64,000 bases of DNA. Source: Treponema_C sp050320395. Its GTDB lineage: Bacteria; Spirochaetota; Spirochaetia; Treponematales; Treponemataceae. This document shows positions 17,793 to 27,440 of the stretch, one piece after another; position 1 is the first letter of the stretch; each line of letters begins with the position of its first letter. The notes under the pieces were generated by a model. That model was not told the origin of the DNA. It saw nothing but the letters and a program-made list of their open reading frames with translations, and searched no databases. A program made the position numbers and the translations under genes. The stretch spans positions 2,108,001-2,172,000 of the forward strand of contig NZ_CP144459.1 in the NCBI RefSeq assembly GCF_050320395.1, given 5' to 3'.

Positions 17793-18191
17793 TTACCAGA
17801 CGGTACAAATCAATTCGCCGCCGATCATTTTTTCGGCAGCCTTTTTACCCGTCGTAACACCTGCGGATGTCGACACGATAACCGTTCCGTACCCGTTGTA
17901 TACACGGGGCAAATCTTTATATCCCGAATACACACGGCGGCCGGGGGTCGAAACCTTTTGCAAGTCGTGGATAACGGGCATATTTTCATCATCATATTTC
18001 AGGAAAATACGGATGATATTCATATTATCCTGAGCAATCTTTTTAAAGTTCTTTATATAGCCTTCCGTTTTCAGGATTTTTACAATCTCCAGTTTTAACT
18101 TGGACGTAGGCACATCGACTTTTTCGTGACGTGCTCTGACGGCATTTCGAACTTTGGTAAGCATATCCGCAATGGGGTCTGAAACACTCAT
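17793..18191 (-). CDS. rpsH: 30S ribosomal protein S8
   Basis: 132 residues. DPIADMLTKVRNAVRARHEKV at the N-terminus and the C-terminal STSAGVTTGKKA signature. S8 is a primary 16S rRNA-binding protein and the translational repressor of spc operons in other bacteria. Confidence 0.97.
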   Translation of the reverse strand: MSVSDPIADMLTKVRNAVRARHEKVDVPTSKLKLEIVKILKTEGYIKNFKKIAQDNMNIIRIFLKYDDENMPVIHDLQKVSTPGRRVYSGYKDLPRVYNGYGTVIVSTSAGVTTGKKAAEKMIGGELICTVW

Positions 18192-18207
18192 ACTATACTC
18201 CTACCTT

Positions 18208-18393
18208 CTACCAGCTGGATTTTGTAACGCCCGGTAACAGGCCTTCACTGGCTAACTTGCGGAAACACAAACGGCACATCTTGTATTTCCGTAAATATCC
18301 GCGGGGGCGTCCGCATATTTGACACCGGTGTACCAATCTGGTGCTGTACTTCGGTTTGCGGGCAGCCTTAATAATCATTGACTTCTTTGCCAT
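18208..18393 (-). CDS. rpsN: 30S ribosomal protein S14, zinc-binding (type Z)
   Basis: 61 residues from the ATG at 18393, preceded by GAGGAG; the longer frame to 18447 runs into rplE and is rejected. Cys4 zinc motif CQIC and CRLC, ending LPGVTKSSW. The short zinc form is usual in this operon position. Confidence 0.95.
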   Translation of the reverse strand: MAKKSMIIKAARKPKYSTRLVHRCQICGRPRGYLRKYKMCRLCFRKLASEGLLPGVTKSSW

Positions 18394-18400
18394 GAACTCC

Positions 18401-18952
18401 TCACTTCCTAAAGGGCATTCCGAACTTGGTAAGCAGGGCGCGGGCATCGCTGTCGGTGCGGGCGCTCGTTACGATATTCACATTCAAACCGGAAACACGT
18501 TCGATTTTATCGAAGTCAATTTCGGGGAAAATGATTTGTTCCGTAATACCGAGAGAATAATTTCCGTGGCCGTCGAATCCGTTCGGATTGATGCCGCGGA
18601 AGTCCTTAACACGGGGTAATGCAACGTTGATAAGGCGGTCTAAAAACTCATACATATGAGCGCCTCTTAACGTAACCATTACACCTACTTCGTTGCCCTC
18701 ACGGAGTTTGAAGTTTGCGATACTCTTTTTAGCCTTTGTTTTCACAGCTTGCTGACCGGTTATAAGCGTGATATCGGTCACTGCGGCGTCAAGGAGTTTC
18801 TTATTTGTGAGAGCTTCGCCTACGCCCATGCTGACCACAATCTTTTTGATTGAAGGGATTTGCATAACGGACGTATAACCGAGTTCCTTAAAGAGCTCGG
18901 GGGCGATTTTGTCCTTATAGACTTTCTTAAGCCGGGGTATGTAATTGCTCAT
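18401..18952 (-). CDS. rplE: 50S ribosomal protein L5
   Basis: 183 residues from the ATG at 18952, which shares one base with the rplX stop (TAATG); an in-frame start six codons upstream is unlikely. LRGAHMYEFLDRLINVALPRVKDFRG is the L5 signature. It binds 5S rRNA. Confidence 0.96.
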   Translation of the reverse strand: MSNYIPRLKKVYKDKIAPELFKELGYTSVMQIPSIKKIVVSMGVGEALTNKKLLDAAVTDITLITGQQAVKTKAKKSIANFKLREGNEVGVMVTLRGAHMYEFLDRLINVALPRVKDFRGINPNGFDGHGNYSLGITEQIIFPEIDFDKIERVSGLNVNIVTSARTDSDARALLTKFGMPFRK

Positions 18953-19266
18953 TACAGGGTATCTCCACATTTACGGCAAACACGCGTTTTTTTATCGCCG
19001 TCGATTTTATATCCGATTTTGGTAGGACCGCATTTTTTACATACGATCGCTACATTTGAAATATGCAGCGGAGCTTCGATTTCGGCAATACCGCCTCTAT
19101 CCTGCTGGCTGCGTTTTTTCATTGCCTTTTTTACGATATTACAGCCGGCTACAATAACCCGGTCTTTATCGCGGATTACACGGACAACATTTCCGCGCTT
19201 TCCCTTGTCTTTTCCGGCAATGATTTCCACCTGATCTTCTTTACGAATCTTGAATTTTTTTTGCAT
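18952..19266 (-). CDS. rplX: 50S ribosomal protein L24
   Basis: 104 residues. The KOW motif IIAGKDKGKRGNVVRVI is near residue 14. The C-terminus has a CKKCG/CRKCG pair, so this L24 probably binds zinc. Confidence 0.95.
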   Translation of the reverse strand: MQKKFKIRKEDQVEIIAGKDKGKRGNVVRVIRDKDRVIVAGCNIVKKAMKKRSQQDRGGIAEIEAPLHISNVAIVCKKCGPTKIGYKIDGDKKTRVCRKCGDTL

Positions 19267-19288
19267 ACTCTTTTCTCCTCAAGACCCG

Positions 19289-19657
19289 TTACAGAACTTC
19301 CGGGGCTAACGATACGATTCTCATATAGTCCATATCACGAAGCTCGCGCGCTACCGGACCGAATACACGCTTACCCTTGGGGTTGTTCGCCGCGTCGATA
19401 ATAACGCATGCGTTGTCGTCAAAACGGATATAGGTTCCGTCCGAACGGCGGTATTCTTTGGCAATACGGACTATAACGGCCTTTTCAACCGATCCCTTTT
19501 TAATTGTAGAAGTGGGAATTGCATCCTTTACCGCTACAACGATAACATCGCCGATACTTGCATATCTGCGCTTCGAGCCGCCGATAACCTTAATACACTG
19601 AACAACCTTTGCTCCGGAGTTATCGGCTACGTTCAAATTTGTCTGCATCTGAATCAT
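19289..19657 (-). CDS. rplN: 50S ribosomal protein L14
   Basis: 122 residues. Starts MIQMQTNLNVADNSGAK, the canonical L14 start, and ends with VFGPVARELRD and the usual C-terminal SLAPEVL. It forms intersubunit bridges. Confidence 0.97.
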   Translation of the reverse strand: MIQMQTNLNVADNSGAKVVQCIKVIGGSKRRYASIGDVIVVAVKDAIPTSTIKKGSVEKAVIVRIAKEYRRSDGTYIRFDDNACVIIDAANNPKGKRVFGPVARELRDMDYMRIVSLAPEVL

Positions 19658-19672
19658 TTTTCCGCTCCTTCC

Positions 19673-19945
19673 TTATTTGGCCTGTTCAATAATTTCGGCA
19701 AGCCGCCAGCATTTTTCGCGGCTTAAGGGCCTGCATTCAACAATACGGACACGGTCACCGATGTGGGCACTGTTGCTTTCATCGTGTGCCTTGCATTTTT
19801 TGACGCGCGTTACGTACTTTTTATAAAGTCTGTGCAGTTTTTTTGTGGAAACCGACACGACAATGGTTTTATCCATCTTATCGCTCGTTACGATTCCGAC
19901 AAAAGAACGCTTGGACTTCTTTTTTTGCACTGCTTGTTCTTCCAC
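19673..19945 (-). CDS. rpsQ: 30S ribosomal protein S17
   Basis: 90 residues. KSKRSFVGIVTSDKMDKTIVV and GDRVRIVECRPLSREKCWRL are S17 signatures. It is a primary 16S rRNA binder. Confidence 0.96.
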   Translation of the reverse strand: MEEQAVQKKKSKRSFVGIVTSDKMDKTIVVSVSTKKLHRLYKKYVTRVKKCKAHDESNSAHIGDRVRIVECRPLSREKCWRLAEIIEQAK

Positions 19946-19955
19946 GGGTCAACTC

Positions 19956-20156
19956 CTACTTATTTAAACCGGCAAGTTCTTTTTGCCGGATCAGCGTATT
20001 CATCGTCGCAATTTCGCGGCGCATCGTACGCTTTTGCATCGGATTATCAACATGACCGATTGCCATTTGGAACCGGAAATCCATATATTTCCTTTTAAGC
20101 TCATCGCGCTTTACGATAAGCTCGGAATAAGACAGTTCTTTATCTTTTTTTGCCAT
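19956..20156 (-). CDS. rpmC: 50S ribosomal protein L29
   Basis: 66 residues, helical. The segment LIVKRDELKRKYMDFRFQMAIGHVDNP fits the L29 core. It lies between rplP and rpsQ. Confidence 0.95.
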   Translation of the reverse strand: MAKKDKELSYSELIVKRDELKRKYMDFRFQMAIGHVDNPMQKRTMRREIATMNTLIRQKELAGLNK

Positions 20157-20166
20157 AACTCACCTC

Positions 20167-20586
20167 TTACTCCACCACGTTGCGGAATGCAACCTTTGTC
20201 TTTATCGGAAGTTTGCTTCCGGCAAGCTTGATTGCCTGCTCCGCCAAATTAAGGTCGACTCCGCCGATTTCAAAAATAATTTGACCGGGTTTAATGACCG
20301 CCGCCCAAAATTCGGGAGCACCCTTACCCTTACCCATACGGGTATCGGCCGGTTTTTTTGAAACGGGCTTATCCGGAAACACCCGGATCCACACCTGACC
20401 GCCGCGGTTTATTTTACGGTTTAACGCGACACGGGCGGCTTCTATATGTTTTGCGGAAAGCCAAATAGGCTCGAGCGCAACAAGGGCGATCTCTCCGAAG
20501 TCGAGATTACATCCCCTCGTAGCGTTGCCCTTTATTCTTCCGCGCTGCACTTTTCGGTGCAAAACTCTTTTAGGACTCAACGCCAT
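20167..20586 (-). CDS. rplP: 50S ribosomal protein L16
   Basis: 139 residues. Motifs KRVLHRKVQRGRIKG, WIRVFPDKPVSKKPADTRMGKGKG and the C-terminal KLPIKTKV. It organises the A-site tRNA region of the large subunit. Confidence 0.97.
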   Translation of the reverse strand: MALSPKRVLHRKVQRGRIKGNATRGCNLDFGEIALVALEPIWLSAKHIEAARVALNRKINRGGQVWIRVFPDKPVSKKPADTRMGKGKGAPEFWAAVIKPGQIIFEIGGVDLNLAEQAIKLAGSKLPIKTKVAFRNVVE

Positions 20587-20588
20587 AC

Positions 20589-21380
20589 TTAACTCCTTTC
20601 TGCCGCAGCGGAATCCGTATCGTCTTTTTCATCCGATTTGGCGGAATGCTTGCCCTTGGGACCCGCTTTTTTTCCGGTATTATCCGAACGCTCGGCGCGC
20701 TCGCGGCGTTTTTTCAACAACTGGCCCGCATCTTCGTTTTGCTCACGGCCGTACATCATGCCGTTGTAGACCCATACCTTTACACCGATTTTACCGAAGG
20801 TTGTAAGAGCCTCGGCAAAACCGTAATCGATATCGGCACGAAGGGTATGAAGCGGAACGCGTCCGTCCTTATGCTCTTCGGTACGCGACATTTCCGAACC
20901 GCCCAAGCGGCCGCTGATGCGGATTTTAATACCCTGGGCACCGGTTTTCATCGCACTCGAACAAGCCTGCTTTAAGGCTTTGCGGAACGAACCGCGGTTT
21001 ACCAATTGGCGCGCCACATTTTGTGCTATAAGAGCGGCATTTATTTCGGCACGCTTAATTTCTTTAATTTTGATTTGAATCTTTTTCGTCAAATGCTTTT
21101 GGATTTCGGCACCGATTTTTTCGATATTCGCACCCTTAATACCGATAATAACGCCGGGGCGCGCCGTGTGTATTACGATGGTAACACGCTGAGGATGGCG
21201 CACGATTTCGATATCGGCGATATCGGCATTTTTACATTCGGGCAAATCCTGAATCATTTTCCGAATCTTCAAATCTTCAAGAACCAAATCCGCGTACTCG
21301 CGGGGATCCGCATACCAGCGGGACTGCCATGTTTTATTTACCCCGAGACGCAGTCCGATAGGGTTTACTTTTTGTCCCAT
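20589..21380 (-). CDS. rpsC: 30S ribosomal protein S3 with acidic/basic C-terminal extension
   Basis: 263 residues. GQKVNPIGLRLGVNKTWQSRWYA start, KH domain with PGVIIGIKGANIEKI, and C-terminal RISGRLGGSEMSRTE and LRADIDYGFAEA. The last 45 residues are charged low-complexity sequence beyond the usual end. Confidence 0.97.
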   Translation of the reverse strand: MGQKVNPIGLRLGVNKTWQSRWYADPREYADLVLEDLKIRKMIQDLPECKNADIADIEIVRHPQRVTIVIHTARPGVIIGIKGANIEKIGAEIQKHLTKKIQIKIKEIKRAEINAALIAQNVARQLVNRGSFRKALKQACSSAMKTGAQGIKIRISGRLGGSEMSRTEEHKDGRVPLHTLRADIDYGFAEALTTFGKIGVKVWVYNGMMYGREQNEDAGQLLKKRRERAERSDNTGKKAGPKGKHSAKSDEKDDTDSAAAERS

Positions 21381-21381
21381 C

Positions 21382-21738
21382 TTACTCCCCCGCCTTTTCC
21401 GCTACGATAACGGTAATATGACACATACGCTTTAAGAGCATATCCGCACGGCCCTTGCCGCGGAACCACACTCTTTTCAAACGGGGACCTTCGTCGATAC
21501 GAATTTCCTTAACGTAAAGCATATCTTCATCAAGTTTTTTGTTTGCAAAAAGGGCGTTTGCCACAGCGGATTTTAAGGTTCCGCCGATTAACTTTGCACC
21601 TTTTTGGGGCATATTCGCAAGAATAGCCGCAGCTTCCGAACAGGACTTCCGTTTAATAACATTCGCTACAGGGCGAACCTTTGTAGGAGAAGCTATCAGG
21701 AACTTTGTTACGGCTTTGTATCCGTTTGTTTCAACCAT
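21382..21738 (-). CDS. rplV: 50S ribosomal protein L22
   Basis: 118 residues from the ATG at 21738 with AGGTGG five bases upstream; a GTG three codons earlier is the alternative. SPTKVRPVANVIKRKSCSEA and the end RMCHITVIVAEK are L22 signatures. Its loop lines the exit tunnel. Confidence 0.95.
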   Translation of the reverse strand: MVETNGYKAVTKFLIASPTKVRPVANVIKRKSCSEAAAILANMPQKGAKLIGGTLKSAVANALFANKKLDEDMLYVKEIRIDEGPRLKRVWFRGKGRADMLLKRMCHITVIVAEKAGE

Positions 21739-21751
21739 TGCAACCACCTAC

Positions 21752-22030
21752 CTATTTACCGGACTTTTTGTCGGAACCGGCATGTCCGCGGAAAATCCGG
21801 GTCGGAGAAAACTCGCCCAGCTTATGACCGACAAGGTTTTCCGTAATATACACGGGCACCCAGGACTTGCCGTTGTACACCGAAATCGTATTGCCTACCA
21901 TTTCGGGAATAATAGTCGAACAGCGAGAATAGGTTTTAATCATCTTTCTGTCCGCAGCCTTATTCATTTCGATAACCTTTTTATAAAGGCTCTTTTCAAT
22001 AAAAGGTCCTTTTTTAACAGATCGCGACAC
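21752..22030 (-). CDS. rpsS: 30S ribosomal protein S19
   Basis: 92 residues. MSRSVKKGPFIEKSLYKKV start and HKLGEFSPTRIFRGH C-terminal signature. Confidence 0.97.
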   Translation of the reverse strand: MSRSVKKGPFIEKSLYKKVIEMNKAADRKMIKTYSRCSTIIPEMVGNTISVYNGKSWVPVYITENLVGHKLGEFSPTRIFRGHAGSDKKSGK

Positions 22031-22044
22031 GATATACTCCTCTG

Positions 22045-22869
22045 CTACTTCTTCCGGCGTGTAACAATGAAATTGTTAGACACTTTCCGCTTTTTGCGGG
22101 TTTTATATCCACGGCAGGGCTGTCCCCAGGGAGTAACGGGATTACGTCCCTTACCGGCACCTTCACCGCCTCCGAGCGGGTGGTCCACAGGGTTCATCGC
22201 CATACCCCGAACAGCGGGACGGATACCGAGCCATCGGCTGCGTCCGGCCTTACCGAGCTGAGTGTTCATACGATCTTCGTTTCCGACAACACCGATTGTC
22301 GCGTAGCATTTTTTATGAACGCGGCGCACTTCGCTGGAGGGCAGGCGAAGCGATACGTAATCGCCTTCTTTTGCCGCAACCAGGGCGCTTGTACCGGCAG
22401 AACGTGCCAATTGGCCGCCCTTTCCGAGCGTTAATTCAATGTTATGAACGGTAAATCCGACCGGAATCGCTTCCAAAGGAAGCGCATTGCCGACCGTAGG
22501 AGCGGCACTTTCGCCGGACACGATTTTTTGCCCGACAGCCAGCCCTTGAGGAGCGATAATATAGCGTTTTTCGCCGTCGGCATAAAAAATCAAAGCTATA
22601 TTGGCACTGCGGTTCGGATCGTATTCGATTGTCCGTACCGTTCCCGGAATTCCGTGTTTATCACGCTTGAAGTCTATATCCCTATACCTGCGTTTATGAC
22701 CGCCGCCCTGATGCCGAACCGCAATACGGCCTCCGGCACCGCGGCCTCCGCGGGACGAAATACCCTTTGTCAAGCTTTTTTCAGGCTTGTGTGCGGTTAA
22801 TTCATCCTTTCGCAGGTCTACCCGTCCGCGGCTTCCCGCAGTTATCGGCTTATATAATTTAAGAGCCAT
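22045..22869 (-). CDS. rplB: 50S ribosomal protein L2
   Basis: 274 residues. ISSRGGRGAGGRIAVRHQGGGHKRRYR near residue 40 and the C-terminal VRGMAMNPVDHPLGGGEG with the conserved peptidyl-transferase-proximal His. Confidence 0.98.
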   Translation of the reverse strand: MALKLYKPITAGSRGRVDLRKDELTAHKPEKSLTKGISSRGGRGAGGRIAVRHQGGGHKRRYRDIDFKRDKHGIPGTVRTIEYDPNRSANIALIFYADGEKRYIIAPQGLAVGQKIVSGESAAPTVGNALPLEAIPVGFTVHNIELTLGKGGQLARSAGTSALVAAKEGDYVSLRLPSSEVRRVHKKCYATIGVVGNEDRMNTQLGKAGRSRWLGIRPAVRGMAMNPVDHPLGGGEGAGKGRNPVTPWGQPCRGYKTRKKRKVSNNFIVTRRKK

Positions 22870-22898
22870 CTAGGATCCCCTTTTATACGGCCGAAGGC

Positions 22899-23183
22899 TT
22901 ATACGCCTTCAAAGACCTTGATAACCTCGCCAGGCGCCAGCTTGACGATAGCTTTTTTCCAACTGGAAGTTCTGCCGGGGCGGTAACGCACCCGTCTCAT
23001 CTTTCCAAACACATTCATCGTAGTACAGGCGACAACCTTTACGTTAAAAAGCCGGCGCACCGCTTCTTTTATTTCAAACTTCGTTGCCGCAGGATGTACT
23101 TTAAAAACATACTTGCCCTGCTCGCGCAGCTCGGTCGCTTTTTCCGACGATATAGGCGCAATAATTACATCTTCATAGATCAT
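22899..23183 (-). CDS. rplW: 50S ribosomal protein L23
   Basis: 94 residues. IIAPISSEKATELREQGKYVFKV start and the VVACTTMNVFGKMRRVRY core. It is the docking site for trigger factor and SRP at the tunnel exit. Confidence 0.96.
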   Translation of the reverse strand: MIYEDVIIAPISSEKATELREQGKYVFKVHPAATKFEIKEAVRRLFNVKVVACTTMNVFGKMRRVRYRPGRTSSWKKAIVKLAPGEVIKVFEGV

Positions 23184-23815
23184 TATTCAGCCTCCTCTTT
23201 GTAAAACTCGGACAAATTCTTTGCCGCACTTTCAAGCATTAAAACCTTTTTTCCGTAAAAGAGGTCATGCGCACGCAAACGGTTGTACGACAAAAAGGAC
23301 AGGGTCGGGATATTGCGTCCGGCCTGCTTGATTTTGGGATCGTCATCCTTTAACACAAGGACGGTGCGCTCGTTATTTGAAAAGTTTTTCAAAATAGAAG
23401 CAAAATCCTTTGTTTTTCCGCTTTCAACCGTAAAATCTTCGATAATCGTAAGCACATCTTCTTGAGCCTTTAAGCTTAAAATCGATTTCATAGCCAAACG
23501 CTTTACCTTTTTCGGAATCGTATAGCTGAAATCCCGAGGCTTGGGCCCGAAGATAACACCGCCGCCGCGTAAAAGAGGAGATTTTTTATCACCCCTGCGT
23601 GCACGGCCGGTTCCTTTTTGCTTATACGGCTTTGCATTACTGCCGTGAACTTCGGAACGGTCTTTTGTACAGGCGGTTCCGACGCGCTTATTCGCCAACT
23701 CATTTGTAACGGCGTAATAAATTACATCTTCATTTACCGGAAGACCGAACACCGCATCATCCAATTGAATTGTCCGCAGTTCTTTACCGTCAACAGAATA
23801 GACTTTCTTTTCCAT
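23183..23815 (-). CDS. rplD: 50S ribosomal protein L4
   Basis: 210 residues from the ATG at 23815, with GAGGAAG upstream; a GTG four codons earlier overlaps that site. The tunnel loop KGTGRARRGDKKSPLLRGGGVIFGP is diagnostic. The stop overlaps the rplW start by one base. Confidence 0.96.
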   Translation of the reverse strand: MEKKVYSVDGKELRTIQLDDAVFGLPVNEDVIYYAVTNELANKRVGTACTKDRSEVHGSNAKPYKQKGTGRARRGDKKSPLLRGGGVIFGPKPRDFSYTIPKKVKRLAMKSILSLKAQEDVLTIIEDFTVESGKTKDFASILKNFSNNERTVLVLKDDDPKIKQAGRNIPTLSFLSYNRLRAHDLFYGKKVLMLESAAKNLSEFYKEEAE

Positions 23816-23829
23816 TGTCTTCCTCACTG

Positions 23830-24456
23830 TTAAAATTCTTTTTTGACCGCAGACTTAATGATCAGCGTACAATCTTTAACTCCGGGTACCGAACCGCAAA
23901 CCATTACGACTCCGAGCTCCGGATCCACTTTTATTACGCGCAGATTTTGAACCGTTACACGCTCCCGTCCCATGCGGCCGGGCATTTTTACGTTTTTAAA
24001 AGAACGACCGGGAGAAGTACACTGTCCCGTAGAACCGGGCTCGCGGTGAAATTTGGAACCGTGAGAGGCGCGGCCTCCGCCGAAACCCCAGCGCTTTACA
24101 ACACCCTGAGTACCCTTACCCTTGGAAACGGCGGTTACGTCCACATAGCGGACACCGTCAAAAAGTTCAATACCGACCGTATCACCGACAGCCACTTCGG
24201 CTTCAAAATCGCGGAACTCTTTTACATTCCGCTTCGGCGTTACATTTTCAGGAAAAGAACCGGCATAAGGCTTTGAAACCTTAGCGGGTTTTAAATCATC
24301 CAAACCGAGGACTACGGCGTCATAGCCGAACTTTTCCTTTGTTTTAAGAGCGACAACCGTATTGGGTTCGACGCGGATCACGGTTACCGGTGTAAGGTCG
24401 CCGTTTTCATCAAACACCTGAGTCATGCCCGTTTTTTTTGCAATCAGACCTTTCAT
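23830..24456 (-). CDS. rplC: 50S ribosomal protein L3
   Basis: 208 residues. GLIAKKTGMTQVFDENGDLTPVTVI start and the GFGGGRASHGSKFHREPGS loop that reaches the peptidyl-transferase centre. Confidence 0.97.
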   Translation of the reverse strand: MKGLIAKKTGMTQVFDENGDLTPVTVIRVEPNTVVALKTKEKFGYDAVVLGLDDLKPAKVSKPYAGSFPENVTPKRNVKEFRDFEAEVAVGDTVGIELFDGVRYVDVTAVSKGKGTQGVVKRWGFGGGRASHGSKFHREPGSTGQCTSPGRSFKNVKMPGRMGRERVTVQNLRVIKVDPELGVVMVCGSVPGVKDCTLIIKSAVKKEF

Positions 24457-24545
24457 TCTGATACTCCTCTATCCGGCCGCCATCCCCTGATCCGGGGGAC
24501 CGTTACCGGTTTATACCGACACGCCCGCTCGTAAGGGACGCACGG

Positions 24546-24854
24546 TTATTGTTTTATTTCAACATCAACGCCCGCAGGCAATTCAAGCTTCATAAGCGAA
24601 TCCATAACGTCCGCCGAAGGCTCGATAATATCTATAAGGCGCTTATGGGTACGCATTTCAAACTGCTCGCGCGATTTTTTGTTTACGTGCGGCGAACGCA
24701 GTACCGTTACCTTTTGTATTTTGGTAGGCAGGGGAATAGGTCCTGAAACCTTGGCACCCGCCTTTTGCACAGTCTGAACGATAGACTTTGCACTTTGATC
24801 AATCAATTCCACGTCGAAAGCGCGAAGCCTGACACGGATCTTCTCAGTAGCCAT
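24546..24854 (-). CDS. rpsJ: 30S ribosomal protein S10
   Basis: 102 residues from the ATG at 24854, preceded by a GGAGG-containing stretch; the longer frame to 24887 is rejected. MATEKIRVRLRAFDVELIDQSAKSIV and SPHVNKKSREQFEMRTHKR are S10 signatures. It is also NusE, an antitermination partner of NusB. Confidence 0.96.
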   Translation of the reverse strand: MATEKIRVRLRAFDVELIDQSAKSIVQTVQKAGAKVSGPIPLPTKIQKVTVLRSPHVNKKSREQFEMRTHKRLIDIIEPSADVMDSLMKLELPAGVDVEIKQ

Positions 24855-24914
24855 TTTTCCTCCGGGAAAATGCACGGCGGCCGGCAATTACCGAGCCGCC
24901 GCATTCAATATCTC

Positions 24915-26102
<1,188 letters not shown>

Positions 26103-26235
26103 TCGATCCTCCTTACCAGATTAAAGGCATGAAAAAAAATATTGTGCTGTATAAAATATACACACATTAAATACACGATTTGAGTAGAAAACGGCAAGAC
26201 GGAGAAAGGCCTAAAAAAAACGAAAAGTTTTTACA

Positions 26236-26262
26236 AAAAGATGATTATCAATTCAATCATCT
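26236..26262 (-). terminator. intrinsic terminator upstream of tuf
   Basis: Minus strand: GATGATT, loop GAATTGAT, AATCATC, then TTTTTGT. It would end a minus-strand transcript starting further right, although no ORF lies there. Confidence 0.5.
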
Positions 26263-26701
26263 CGGCCGGATTCCACCTGCCGCCACCAAATCTGCATTTG
26301 ATGACCGGTTTGGCATCCCGGAGCCAGGAAGCATTAAAACGCTTCAGTCAAGCACCCTGATACTCTACCATATATAGATACCGCCGACGGCGGGTATCAT
26401 GCATACCGCGGGTTGTGCCGGCCTGAACGGATATCCGAACTTTACGGCTGCACCGGTTTTTGTTTTTTTTCGCACCTGCACATGCATTATGCAAAACACA
26501 AAACCGCTTGACTCTCAAAGAACCCATCGCACCTAATCAATAAAAAAGATTAAAATGCGGAATTTCATTTATACACCAAAAAAGAAAATTATGCAAGCGC
26601 TTTAGGAGGAATTTTGACAAACTTTCGGCAGCTTTTTATCCGTTTCATTCCATAATGCAAATTACAAATTGTTAATTGCGTGCGGAATTGTATTGTTAAT
26701 C

Positions 26702-26730
26702 TTGAGTTTTGCCCCTCACTATGCTATACT
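26702..26730 (+). promoter_or_regulatory. sigma70 promoter of the HdeD-like gene
   Basis: TTGAGT, 17 bases, TATACT, 45 bases before the start codon; an AGGAGC ribosome site precedes the ATG. Confidence 0.7.
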
Positions 26731-26775
26731 GTGTCAAGGCTTGTGCCGCAGATTTTACAATAACAGGAGCCGTAT

Positions 26776-27327
26776 ATGCGAAAAACGGTTATAGCTATGG
26801 GTGTGTTGACCGCCGCAATCGGGATAACGATGCTTTTAACGCCGGAAGCGGTTATACGTACCGCCGTTACGCTTTTGGGTATAAGCGGAATTATCAACGG
26901 AATTTACAATGTCGTTTCTTTGCGTAAAATGGCGCCGGATGAAAACTTCAGGCGGATTATTACGATACGCGGCATTTTGAGTATTTTAACGGGGGCCGCC
27001 GCCGTTGCCCTGCCCCTTATGTTTGCGGGAGCTTTATGGACGATTATGCTCTATGTGCTGGGCGCCTATCTTGTGCTTGCCGCCGCCCTTGAAATATACG
27101 GGGTAATAAAACTGCGCGCGCAAGGCATAAACACCAAGCCTTTTACCGCGGAAATTATTGCAAGCATCGTTCTTGCAATTTTGTTATTCGCCGTGCCGGC
27201 GGCCATCGGTTTAACACTTATACGCATTATCGGAGCCTGCGCCTGTATAGCCGGAGCCGGTATTATAATCCGCGAGGCTCGCAGCGGAACGACTATCGTG
27301 TACGCCGAGGATATTACGGATAAATAA
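26776..27327 (+). CDS. DUF308/HdeD-family membrane protein
   Basis: 183 residues with about six hydrophobic segments in three helical pairs, each with GI-x-xG or GAYLVLAAALEIY-like turns typical of DUF308 (HdeD) proteins. HdeD is linked to acid resistance in Escherichia coli, but most family members have no proven role. It has its own promoter, and gpmA follows 113 bp downstream. Confidence 0.78.
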   Translation: MRKTVIAMGVLTAAIGITMLLTPEAVIRTAVTLLGISGIINGIYNVVSLRKMAPDENFRRIITIRGILSILTGAAAVALPLMFAGALWTIMLYVLGAYLVLAAALEIYGVIKLRAQGINTKPFTAEIIASIVLAILLFAVPAAIGLTLIRIIGACACIAGAGIIIREARSGTTIVYAEDITDK

Positions 27328-27440
27328 AACATTCCGTTTCCTTTGTTTTAAAGCGGGAAGATTGTTCGGCGGCCGCTTAAACGGAAAGCCGTAAGCAAAA
27401 ACCTGCTGAATATAGAAGATTTTATATAAGAGGTAAGATT

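Larger units (their letters stand above)
26103..26775. other. 673-bp intergenic region between tuf and the HdeD-like gene; hairpin-rich, no gene recognised
   Basis: It must contain the tuf operon promoter (a weak minus-strand candidate is TTGCCG, 18 bases, TATTTA near 26150-26200) and the promoter of the HdeD-like gene. On the minus strand GATGATT and AATCATC flank an 8-base loop followed by TTTTTGT near 26236-26262, a good terminator. On the plus strand a T-rich run follows GCACCGG near 26457-26470. Hairpin-capable GC-rich sequence between the two could be a structured RNA. No tRNA, SRP RNA, tmRNA, RNase P or common riboswitch signature was found by eye. Confidence 0.5.

Noticed and set aside
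18394..18447. longer start for rpsN
   Set aside because: It overlaps rplE and lacks a ribosome site; the ATG at 18393 has GAGGAG.
21539..22261. 240-codon plus-strand frame across rplV/rpsS/rplB
   Set aside because: Antisense shadow of three ribosomal genes.
26270..26400. tRNA- or SRP-like fragments (GGATTCCACC...GCCGCCACCA and CCGGAGCCAGGAAGC)
   Set aside because: The T-arm does not pair and no acceptor stem can be built; the SRP loop consensus is not met.
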